Assembly: GCF_949987535.1 (NCBI RefSeq)
Contig: NC_080082.1
Span: 49,886,374-49,950,373, forward strand
Reading direction: 5' to 3'
DNA length: 64,000 nt
Origin: Balaenoptera acutorostrata
Lineage: Eukaryota; Chordata; Mammalia; Artiodactyla; Balaenopteridae
Below, piece after piece: positions 1-10,549 of the stretch. Made by a program: the position numbers and the translations under genes. The first letter of the stretch is position 1, and every line of letters starts with the position of its first letter. The notes below the pieces were generated by a model that saw only the letters and a list, made by a program, of their open reading frames with translations, did no database searches and was not told where the DNA came from.

Positions 1-29
1 GTCAGATGGTGGGAAAACAGGGGATTTAC

Positions 30-1530
30 CTCGTCGGGTCCTGGCACATTTTTACCAACGGTGACTCCTTCCTGGAAAGCGAAGGGGAGAAAGGGGACAA
101 ATGATCACACGATGGCAAATCCCCTTCCCCAAACCCTCTCTGCCAGCTCTGCTTCCCTGCACAGGCCAGTCCCATTCTCCACCACGGGGCCTCCGTTAAC
201 CCACTCTGTCCCAGCGTGGCGGATGATTGACAGATGTGCAGATGTGGAGAAGGGATGGGAGAGTGGCACGTGGGAGACAGAGAAGTCGGAGCCCAGGCCC
301 GCATCCACTGCCGGCAGCAGGAGGAGAGGGTGGAGAAAGAGGATTCCTCCCAAGAAAGACGAGCTAGTGTGGTTCTGCCGTGGACTCGGGGTGTTCCTGA
401 GACACCCACGCTCAGCCCATGGAGCTGGCGCGGGAGATTGGAAGGCAGGTGGGAGCCAAGTTTCTGAGGTGCCCTGTCTGCCTTTACTTGCTGGAGGTTG
501 GTTTGCTTTGTGACTTGAATTGCCACCAAAGTTTGAGTCTCCGTCTCCCTGCTCCAGCTGGTAAGCCCACCTCCCACCCCCGGACATCAGTGTCTCCGAT
601 CTGTCACCCTCCCAACCTCAGCTGCCCAGCTTCATTGCCCCTCATTTCTTCCTTCCCACCACAGAGGTCACAAACAGGTAGCCTACAGGCTAGACCCAAA
701 TGTTTAGATCTCATCGCAATTTGGTTTGTTTGTTTTTTAATTTGAATTAAAGGTTTTTAATTAGTAAGGATTCATAAATCCGATTTCCAGGTTCTCTTGA
801 AAATTTTTAAACTCCGGCCACACTGGGTACATTTTCCCACTTAGCAGCAGTCAGATGGCATAGAGACTGTCCCCTTCCAGATTGGGCAAATTCACTCCAC
901 CTCCCCTGAGGCCCCACCAGCACTCTTGCTCACCGACATCACTTGCTGGGATCCTAAGCAGTGGAGTCTGTGACCCCTATCGTAGACTTGCGAATCCAGC
1001 ATGGACATTCCCCCATCCACCGCACAGTGCGATAAGGTGGGGAGAGAGGGACCTCGGGATTTTTCCTGGCTGGAGACTGGCTCCTAAGGATTCTTGATAT
1101 GGCTTAAGCTCCAGAGGTAGCAGGGCGCTTCTAGCCACCTGAGAGCCATTCCCAGGGGTACAAACAAAACAGATGTGGGGCTGAACCCAGACAACCAACT
1201 TCAGCCCCTGTCTCCTCTCAGGATGTCCAGCCTCTACCCCACACTTTACCATCCTTTCCAGAAATATAAGCCTCTCTGCCCCTTCCCAGGAATGCTTTGT
1301 CTCCTTCCTCCTTTCTTCCCTTCCTCAGAGCCCCAGCTTCTCATTCAGCCCCTGGTAATAGCCAAAGATAAGAGCCGCTTATCCAGTGACTGATTGAGTC
1401 AGCTAATAGTATAAGAGAAAGAGAACCCAGGTGAGGTGCTCACCTCAGAACTGCCCAGGGCAGCCCCCTGAGCAGAATGGAACGCCAGGAGAGACAGAAG
1501 AACCACAGCAGCAAGAACTGGGATCTTCAT
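30..1530 (-). CDS. KRTDAP: Keratinocyte differentiation-associated protein, 5' part (exons 1-2)
   Basis: Small secreted protein of differentiating keratinocytes. Coding exon 1 is 1444-1530 (29 codons). It encodes a signal peptide beginning MKIPVLAAVVLLSLLAFHSA, nearly identical to mammalian KRTDAP, and ends at a GAG|GTGAGC donor. Exon 2 is 30-71 (14 codons, EGVTVGKNVPGPDE). It has a pyrimidine-rich CCAG acceptor and a GTAAAT donor, and both exons are phase 0. The remaining exons, which carry the conserved NTPFLN and FLNW segments in relatives, lie below position 1 outside the window. Exon 1 is certain. Exon 2 is called from splice sites, phase, position and weak similarity to the TVGNY..GPE segment of relatives. 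No break is seen in the visible part. The gene is the first member of the KRTDAP-DMKN-SBSN epidermal cluster. Confidence 0.88.
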
Positions 1531-1578
1531 GGTGTCAAGTTTGGGGTGTTCTGAGGCAAGGCAAGGCAAAGCTTGCCC

Positions 1579-1584
1579 TTTATA
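1579..1584 (-). promoter_or_regulatory. TATA box of KRTDAP
   Basis: On the minus strand the sequence AATATAAAGG lies about 50 bp upstream of the KRTDAP start codon. This is the right place for a TATA box with a short 5'UTR of roughly 20-25 nt. Confidence 0.7.
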
Positions 1585-1849
1585 TTCCCAGGGAGGCAGA
1601 TCTGAACAGAACTGGGGTCCCCACCCTTCTGACTCACCCCCAGATTCTGTCGCCCACCCCTGGGGCTCTGGGAAGGGGAGGCGTGGACTGTTTCCCACTT
1701 ACCTTGGATTTCTCAATTCACATTCTGCCCTGGGCACTTGGAAGGTAGGCTGGCAATGGGGCTTTTCATGCAAATGGAGCTGAGATGGAGACAGGTTGGA
1801 CCTGTCCCTCCAAGGGACTGGCCATGGGAATTCAGGCTTTTCCCCACCC

Positions 1850-2335
1850 TATCCAATTCTGTCTAAACTCCCTATACTGGCATTGAAGGCCTTCCATGCT
1901 CTGACCTCAACCCACCCTTCTAACTTTTCCTTCTTTCATTCCCATTGCACATACTTCACTTTCTGGCCAAACTGGACTCCTTACCAAAGATACCCTTCTT
2001 TTTCCTCCTCCAAGCAGCTGCCCATGCTACCCCTTATGGCTAAAATGCCCTCTCTCATCTCTTGTTTTCAGAACCCAACATCCATCCTGAATTAAGCTTC
2101 CTGGATGTCTCCCATCATCTGCCATCCCCCTCCCCAAACTTTTCCCTTCTCGTAATTGCCATAGCAATTCATTTGTATCTCTCTGGCATTGTACCTAGAG
2201 TAACTTGTGTTCTTCCCTCTTAGAATATCAAGTTCTTGAGGTCAGGAACTATGATTTAATCACCTTTATATCACCATGCCCTAGCACCATGCCCTTACAC
2301 AGTGGAGGTGGATTCAACATATGCTAGATTGGATA
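1850..2335 (+). repeat. L2-like LINE fragment
   Basis: The text reads like a decayed L2 3' end: 'ccttccatgctctgacctcaac' style sequence, then a gap, then 'gaggtcaggaactatgattta' and 'accatgccctagcaccatgc'. It is diverged and assigned by eye. Confidence 0.5.
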
Positions 2336-2478
2336 TCTTAGAATTCAAGCATCCTTCCACCAAGTTGTGCGCTTTCTTCCTTTGGGGCTGGACCCATTAT
2401 CCAGCTGCCCATCTTATACTCTTGGGTCGTCAGAGAGGTAACTGTCTTGAGCTAAGAAGACAAAGAATAGAGAAACAC

Positions 2479-2716
2479 GGGGACTTCCCTGGTGGTGCAG
2501 TGATTAAGAATCCGCCTGCCAATGCAAGGGACACGAGTTTGATCCCCGGTCAGGGAAGATCCCACATGCCACAGAGCAACTAAGCCCATGCACCACAACT
2601 ACTGAGCCTGCACTCTAGAGACCCCGAACCACAACTGCTGAGCCCATGTGCCGCAACTAGAGAAAGCCTGTGCAGCAATGAAGACCCTACGCAGCCAAAA
2701 ATTAAAAAAAAAAAAA
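2479..2716 (+). mobile_element. CHR-type tRNA-derived SINE (cetacean)
   Basis: Begins GGGGACTTCCCTGGTGG, with tRNA-like A and B box regions in the first 80 bp, a body of 'ccacaactactgagcc' units, 'cgcagccaaaaatt' near the end, and an A-tail. It is flanked by a perfect 17-bp target site duplication (aaagaatagagaaacac at 2462-2478 and 2717-2733). The intact duplication marks a clean retrotransposition. Confidence 0.93.
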
Positions 2717-3684
2717 AAAGAATAGAGAAACACAAAAAAGCAAAAATAGGTCTTAGAGCTACCCAGTTGGGCTCTAGGTCCTGAACTTTGAACGCCTACA
2801 CCATTTCGTTGGGCTTATTCTGCTCCCCACCTCACTCCCCCAGCTTGGCAGTTGTATCACCTCAAAGTGACAAAACATCCTAATCAAGTAGCGTTCTCCA
2901 CAACTGAGGCTCAGGTGGCCCAACCGGTTCCTGGTGTAATAGGGAGGTGCTGGAACATAGACAGGCGCTGCCAGGACAAAGCAAGACCTCATTTCAGCGT
3001 GGCCTCTTTACCCCATCCTGATGCAATACACAGAGATAGCAGGCCTGGAGGCAAAGCGGGCTGGATCTTATTCACCAACGGTCTTCATGAACCCCAGAAG
3101 CTTCAGTTCAATTCTCCTCCTGCCCCCACTCCCCAGTCCCCGACATCCTGCCCCTCTTTAGCCTCAGGAAGCCTCCTCCGTTTTTCTAATGGCAGCTCCC
3201 CTTTCGCAGAGCTACCTGAAGAGGCAGTGCTTGAGGAAAACTTGCTAAGCACAGATGACCATGTCACGTAGATGTCACGCGAGGCTGGTTCCCAGAGGGG
3301 ACGAGTGAGAAAATGACAGATGGGTGGAGCACCTCCCCAAAAGGCTTTTCTGGAGGACACAAGTTTTTATGTGTAATGAATTCTCACCAATTAATTAACA
3401 GGGACTGAAAGAGCTCATTAACCGCCGTTCTGTCACCATAGCGTCAACTGTGAATGAAGTTGAATGAAGAATGAGCAGAATGAAGGATCAACAAAGGAGA
3501 GCTGATATTCAGTAATGAAGTCCAATCAGACCTGCTAGCGGAGGAGCACTTCAGCCTGGGTAATTCCAGAGCAACAGATCAGCCCAACACCGTCATCTGC
3601 TGGGCTCCAACTTTCGTTTCCAACAAATTGATTTCCCTGTTTCCCTTTCCGCCTCACGCTGATGCTGCTAATAATAATGTTAGC

Positions 3685-3890
3685 CAATTTATTGATGTCG
3701 TACTCTGTGGCAGGCCTTGTGCTAGGTATTCTAAATGCACGATCTGGCTGAAATATCACAGTGCTTCTGTGAGACAGGTATTGACAATCATCCACATTCT
3801 GTAGGCAGGGGACCCACAGCACATAGAGGTTAAATAACTCACCCTAGGTCACACAGCCAGGGTGTGGCAAGGCCAGTGTTGGAACCCCAG
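3685..3890 (-). repeat. MIR SINE fragment, reverse
   Basis: Contains the reverse-complement MIR order: 'ctctgtggcaggccttgtgcta', then 'agaggttaaataactcacc', then 'aggtcacacagccaggg'. Diverged. Confidence 0.7.
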
Positions 3891-6800
3891 AGTTTCAGAG
3901 GCTGCACCTGTATTGCCCCTTTGCTGTACTGTGTCCTACCAAGGGCCTCGGCCAGCCCACCTAGCGCCCTGTATGAATTAGACCCATGCCCTGAGAGTCG
4001 GGGGGCAAGGCTGCAGTTAACCCCCATTTGTCCTCTCGACCAGGTGTCCTTTTGTGGCGTGCAGCCTGCACAGCCACAGGTGGCAGCTCTAAGCAGACAT
4101 GCATTAATTTCAGTGGGTTAAACTACGCTCTTGCCAAATGAAAACAGAGAACTAAGAGGATGAATGGTACTCAATGAGCCTGTGCCTCAGAGTGAACCTG
4201 TGATTGCCTCAGATTCCAGATGCCTCTTATAGTATGAGCATCTTGTCACAGCAAGTGTGTGTTTAAAAGACAGTCTTCAGGCTCTAGTGTTTGAAGTTCT
4301 AGTGTTTAAAGATGGGTTCTTTTATCTAATGCCTCTAAATACAAGCCTGCTACTTCATGTGCACAACCGAAGGAATTCTGTTCTTTTTCTGGAGGAGAAA
4401 AACTGGCTGTGCTAGACTTATGATCGATCTCCATTTGACACCATCCTGATGGATTTTCAAGGGTAATTTTGGCTTTACATGATTTATGCTGTAAATGCTA
4501 ATCTAGAGTCGAGTGTCTCTCTCCCAGTTGCCTCCCCTTCCCCCACCTAAACTGCCTCAGTGAGTTTGTGTTCCCCGAGGGTCCAGTGTCCAATGGTTGG
4601 GCAGGCTGGGGAAGAGTGGGTAGGGGGGTCCCCACCGGCAGAGGGTCCCAGTGGTTGGGGTAACGGGTGGCAGGAGAAGCTACCTGGAATTCAGCGTCGG
4701 CTGCATCACAGAGGGTTAGTGGAGTCGGACAGAGGCACAGAGCCTGGCTCTGCGTCACCCCAGCTCCAAGTCGGCTTGATCTAGTTCCCACTCCGAGAAT
4801 ACCAGTAAACCCCTGTTTTCCCACAGGCCTTCACCCACCCCACCCCAAATCTGCCAGAACTTGAGTGTGGGTAGGAGGCCAGGCCCAGCCTTGATTGCTA
4901 CATTACAGACACACCTAGGGGCTGGGAGCCAGCCTCCTGGGTTCAGGGAAGGAATGGGGGATTTGAAGGGATGCACACTGGGGCCTCAGGGTCTTGGTGA
5001 ACATCTAGGTGAAAAGCCTAGAATCATTGGAGAGAAAGGGGGCTGGGGTGTGGGCTACTGGGGGGCAGAGCCCAGGGGACCCCTGTCCCGTTCTGTCCTC
5101 CCTCTGCCAGTGTTAGGGTCACACCCAAGAAAGCAATCACGTTGCCCAGCAGGTCTGGTTTCTTCCTTTACCTCCCACCCTCTGCCCTGTGCACGCTTTG
5201 CTTAAACTTCTCCCAGGAAGACCTCTTGGATTGAGCCCACTTAATCCTGCTCTCTCCTTCCATCCTCTAACCCAAATATTTATTAAACAGCCATTTTGGC
5301 TCCTGGTGCTGAGGATTCGAGATGGACAGGGTACCTGTCCTGTGAAACTTATGTGCCAGTTAAAGAGAGACAGATTATAACCTAACAAAAAATTAGGAAA
5401 CAAGATCATTTCAAGAACATGACAAGTTCTGTGCAGAAAATACAACAAGGTGATGTGATAGCGATTGGGTAGGTGTCCTTGGTTAAGCTGGCTTGGGGTT
5501 TTGAATTTAGACCAAAAGCCGTTAAAGTTCCATCCTTCTGAAGATCTCGGGCTCCAGGGAAAGGTAGCAGCAGTGTTCCTTGGGAACCTTTCCCAGAAGG
5601 TCCAGGTTGACATTGGACAGGGAAGCCAGAGCCAAATGGTGCTGAGCCATGCCGAGGGGATGTTATTCTACAACTAATGGAGCTTGTGGGGGATTCTGAG
5701 CGGGGGATCCTCCCTGGCTGCCGTGGGACAGTGGACGTTAGGGAAGAATCGAAAGTCAGAGGCTCTGCCATGAAGCTGCTTTAGAGGCTCTGGCAGGACA
5801 AGGCGTTGGCCTGCCGGTTTATGAGAGTCCTTTACACCTGAGGGCCTTAGCCTGCTTCAGCTAGTGCTTTAAACTTCAGAGGGTGGCTTTCAGCCCTTTG
5901 GACCAGGAACGCCCCAAGTCCAGAAACATGTTGACCACTTCAGCTTCTCCCTCAGTCCCTCAGGGACTGGCACGAGGCGACCCGAGGTCCAGCAGTCTGT
6001 AGCGCTCACCCCACACCCCAGGAAGCCCGCTGTCAGTCAGCTGGAAGGACTGAGCCTCAGCCCCGGGACAGGCCGCGCTCCCTTCCCTGTGGCTGCGGGG
6101 AGGTACCGCAAGGCCCTCCCTTCCCACGTGAAAGAAGGCAGGAGCCGCAGTTTAAGGACAGAAGCGAGAAGAGGATGCACATCAAGTTGGTTCCCCCAAG
6201 TCCTTTTTGGGCCCGACTTCTTTCATGTATTCGTCAACTGTTTGAGGCCCACCCTGTGTCAGACCCTGTGCTAAGCCCTGGGACTGGAACAACGATCACG
6301 GCAGGCAGCGGTCGTGCCCTTGGGGAACTTGCACTCTCTGAGGGAGTCACTTAGCTGGCAGGGTGCTTCCTGGCCTCCTTTCATTTCCCGGTCCCCGAGG
6401 GGAGGTCAAGGACCTCAGAGGTGTCAGAGAGTGGTGGGGCCCCTTAGTTTAGGCTCACTGTATGGGCTTGGCGGGACTTTGCTCAGAGACGCTAAGCACA
6501 GACCCCTCTCCCCCCGTGCCCAGGGCTCCTCGGCTGGTGATCAGCCCGGGCTCAGCCTGCACCCCAGCTTCTGGCTGTTTCCTTGGTGCATGAATGGAGT
6601 AGAAGTTTTTCACCACCCCTCTGTCTCCTGGAGAGCCTCTAGGGCACGTGACAAGGGACTGGGTACTCGCCACTCCCCCCAGCTTCCTAAACACGTCAAC
6701 CCAGACTCACCCTCGTCCATACCGTGGTGTGTGCACGAGGCTCAGGCGTATTCTCTGCTGGCCCCACGCTCTTCCTCCTGCCCCTCCCTGACCCTCCAGG

Positions 6801-7166
6801 ATGGGTCTCCTCTCTTGGAACAGCCCGTTAACTCCCACCTCCTGATTTCAGTAGCTTCCCTGTGGCTTTCTCAGGCCAGTGGAACGTCCGTGACTGCTCC
6901 AAGTGCAGTAAGCCTGCTAGTCACGTGTAGATTGGGCAAAGATGATTTTTCACAGATGGAGAAACCCAGGCCCAGTGAGATCCGATAGCTGCTTCTCGTC
7001 AGGACCTCCCAGTCTTCCCTCTCTCGGCGCGTCCTGTATACCCCTCTCAGGAAGAAGGCGAGTTACCTGCCCCTGGACCTCCCTCTTCCCTCCACCCTGA
7101 TCCAGGCCACCAGTGTAGTATCAAAGAATAAAATTTGCCCAAGTCTTAGGGAAACAAGACTCATGT

Positions 7167-7172
7167 TTTATT
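7167..7172 (-). terminator. Polyadenylation signal of long DMKN transcripts
   Basis: AATAAA on the minus strand, downstream of a possible last non-coding exon. That exon would begin at about 7343 after a CTGCTTTTTCTAG acceptor. This would be the distal 3' end used by dermokine forms that read through the short-isoform poly(A) site at 12469. Confidence 0.55.
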
Positions 7173-8009
7173 TCCACAGAGAAACTCTAAAGTAGGACGC
7201 GCCTCCTGAATTTCTGTCACGGTGACTTCAGGTCACAAAATGGAGCAGGTGAAGCAATGGCTGGCGTATCCACTGAGGTCGATGGTCAAGGAGACACCAC
7301 CGTGGGTGGGAGGAAACAAGGGACAGACAGACAGGTCCCCAACCTAGAAAAAGCAGGTGTTAGCACCCAGACCAAGAGCTGGGGGAGGGGCACAGTCAGG
7401 TCCCTTGATGACTGATGGTTTTCAGGGCTTCGGTCGCGGTTGGAAGTGATTTTCTAGAAGACAAGAAAGGAGAAAATGGTAGAATGCGGCCACTCCTAGA
7501 GCTGCTGAAACCAAGCATCCTCTCACCCAGCTTCTGCACCCACAGTTCCCTCGTGTCCCGCCTATGTCACCTGCGGTCCCCTCACTTTCACTCCCTAAAG
7601 CAAATATTACCTCTTCCCCACCGGCGACTCACGTCTTCCTGCCTCGGAACCTTTAAACCCGAAAGGCTCACCTTGCTCTAGTCCCCCCGACCCCGTGCCC
7701 CGGACAATGCCTATGCTGTTCCCGCTCCTGAACCCAGCCTGCCTTGCTGTTCTCTGGCCCCGCCTGGCCCTACCTCGGTCAGGCCACCACCCAGCACTCA
7801 GAGGGTGTTCCAAGTGCTCTAGGTCATTTTCTCCTGAGTCTTTCCCCACACCCCACACTGGGGTCTCCTCCTCCTTAATACCTTTAGTGCGTCCACCAAG
7901 AGCAAAGGGAGTGCCAAGCCCCCAGCCCTCCCTCCCCGCGCCCACCCCCGGGCGACCGTGCCTCAGCTCCCGGCTGATGCAGCCTGGCACTGCTCACTCT
8001 GACACTCAC

Positions 8010-8057
8010 CTACCAAAACTTCACCCACTGCAGCAGGTCAGGTCGCACCCGGGAAGC
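8010..8057 (-). CDS. DMKN: DMKN terminal coding exon of long isoforms
   Basis: After a CCTGCAG acceptor the exon reads ASRVRPDLLQWVKFW and then TAG, followed directly by a GTGAGT donor. The human long dermokine forms end in an almost identical peptide. Because the stop is the last codon of the exon, at least one further non-coding exon is expected downstream. Confidence 0.8.
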   Translation of the reverse strand, partial: ASRVRPDLLQWVKFW

Positions 8058-10462
8058 CTGCAGGACGAGGAGAGTGTCTGAGTGGACAGAGCACCGTCCC
8101 CAGCACACCCTGTGGCCTCAGACCCCTTCTCTCGCCAGCCGGATTTTCTGTGCCCCAGTACTTACCGAGGAAGAAATCGTGACTCCCCACTGTAAAGAGA
8201 AGACCAGAGGAGGTGAGGTGAGGACCTCAGTGTCCTGTCTGTACTCGACCATGTCCTTAGGGCTCAGGAAGGGCCCCTGGCGGGGACAGGCTCAGACCAG
8301 GATCACCCCAAAGGTCCTTTGGTCTGACTGTGGCCCTTCAGCCACAACAGATTTCTCACCCTGAGTGCATTTTACCTAAGATCATATTGAATATGATCCC
8401 TGAGCACACACTGACCAAGGAGAGTGAAAAGAGGAAAGGTAGGTCTCCCTCTGCCTGCTAGGGGGATAGAAATTGGCCATGAGCGATGAGCGATGGGCAG
8501 AAGTGGATACCCACAGATAGTGTTAACTACATCTTCACCTCCTTTCAGTCAGCAGCTAGTTTCTGATCTCTCAGTAGAAGTCCTCTCCCCAAGGGCAGGG
8601 ACTTTATTATTCTGAGAGATGGAGGGAAATACTGCCTGTTTGTTTGTTTGTTTTTAACCAGCCTAATTAGTATTTAGCACATTCATTTACTGAATTTATC
8701 AGATTGTTTTCTTTGCACCCGAATAAAACAAAATCCTCGAATTTTTTTCCTGTTATTTCCTTTGTGAAAGGAAGCATTTATTTTCCCACCAACCAAGAGT
8801 TTCTGGGCTAGCCTCTTCTCCCCAAGAGGTCAGCAGTTAAAGAGGTGGAAAGCAGACAAAGGAAACCTGTCTGTTTTGCCGTGTGTCATGTGATTTTTTT
8901 TTTTTTTTTTTTGGAGCCTTATATTCCTCACTGAGAGGATCTTGGGTCCCAGTTTTCTCCATGGCAGGTAATGCACCCACGGCTCCCCTAGAACCTTTTC
9001 TGAGTGAGTGGGTGTGAACCTTCTACCCTTCTCTTCCAAACTGCTCTCAGGGAGCTGAAGTCCCCCTGCACAGGGGTGAGGAGACATGACTATCAAAGTG
9101 AACAGGATTCGGCCTCAGCTAGCCTACCCAGAGGACCTTGGCAGTGAAAGCCTCACCCACCTCGCCCCCAGGCAGACCCCATGCAGTGGGAGTCAGGGCG
9201 GTTGCAAGCCTTCCCTTAGTGGGGATCTTGGCTGAGTGCTGCCCCCCAATGGCAGTAGGGTGTGTCTGCTGGTTATAATCGTCGTTCTGCGGAAGGAAGC
9301 AGGGGGCGGGAGAGAAGGGATGAAGGCATTTTGCTCCCACATCCCGGCCCTGGCTGGACCTTTCTCAAAGCCCCTGCCTCCTCCCCTCCTTGTGTCATGT
9401 GTTTTCTTCTACAGAATCTCCTTCAGCGAGAGCCCACGCCCTCACCTCGCTTCATGGTTCCCAGCCCAGATGGCCCTGCCTCCCTCGTCCCTCTCCACCT
9501 CTCCCAGCTCCTCAAGTGTCCCTGGGGAGGTGAGGCGAGGAGACCAACAAAAGAAGTGAAGTCTGAATCAGATGGTCGGGTGGCAGTTACCTTACCTTAG
9601 AAGTTACAGCTTCCACGTCTTGGCATCCTGTGCCAGGCTGAGAAAATTAGAGAACGGGGCATGAGGAGAGAGAATTGCAGATTGGCCAGACCCGGGAGCA
9701 AGGCTGAGAGGAACCAGGGACCTTCCAGGGCATCCTGAGGGAGAGGCTCACCTGACCAGCACCGCCTACCCTCCTCTGGTCCGATGACGCACAGATGCGA
9801 AGGGAGAGGGCGCCGGGGTGAGGGTGGCTCTGTGGTGCTTCAGGCCTTGCCGGACTCTCGGGGCTCCAGCATCCCACCGCCCAGGCTCTGCCCTCCCTTT
9901 AGAGCCCCAGCATCCCACCCGGCCCACCCCACCCCTCTCAGTGGTCTGTGATAAGTGCCGCCTACAGAGAAGGCCTGGAGGAAACTGATGGCCCAGATAG
10001 ACACAGGACAGATTTCTACACTCAGCATTGGGCAGTCAGGGTAGAGAACGGGTTGGCAACACCTCCGCCACCCAGGCACCTGGAGCCGGAGCTAGAATAA
10101 CAAATGAGCGGTACCCGCACAAGCTCCCGGGGCAGAGCTGGGCACCTCAGCCCCAGCCTGCCTTCTGCCTGCAGGAAACCCTGCTCCCCTCATAGACCTT
10201 TTAATCCCTGTTCCCAAATGCTGTTCTCTACAGGGTCCTTGGAAGGATGGTCTGTTATCCATAGAGGCGAAGTGAAGTACGTTAGGTTAGCTCTGAGTCA
10301 AAGGAGAGAAAGGAAGGGGAGAAACACAAGAAAGCAGATGGAGCCCACTTAAGAAGCACTGCAGACCCGCTGGCCACCTCCCCTGCCCCGATCGAGGCAA
10401 AGGGGAAAATCTCCTCAGTAGGAGGGAAGTTTAGTTCCTGCCATTGTCACTTCTCTACTAGA

Positions 10463-10549
<87 letters not shown>

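Larger units (their letters stand above)
1620..7140. other. KRTDAP-DMKN intergenic region
   Basis: No gene could be supported here. About 1850-2335 resembles an L2 3' end. A CHR SINE is at 2479-2716. A reverse MIR lies at about 3685-3890, and L2-like pieces are near 5270-5420 and 6215-6350. The remainder (about 2750-3650, 3900-5200 and 5500-7100) is unique-looking sequence with only short, unconserved open frames on both strands. Confidence 0.6.

Noticed and set aside
2479..2560. tRNA gene with A and B boxes
   Set aside because: It is the tRNA-like head of a CHR SINE with target duplications and an A-tail; no complete cloverleaf.
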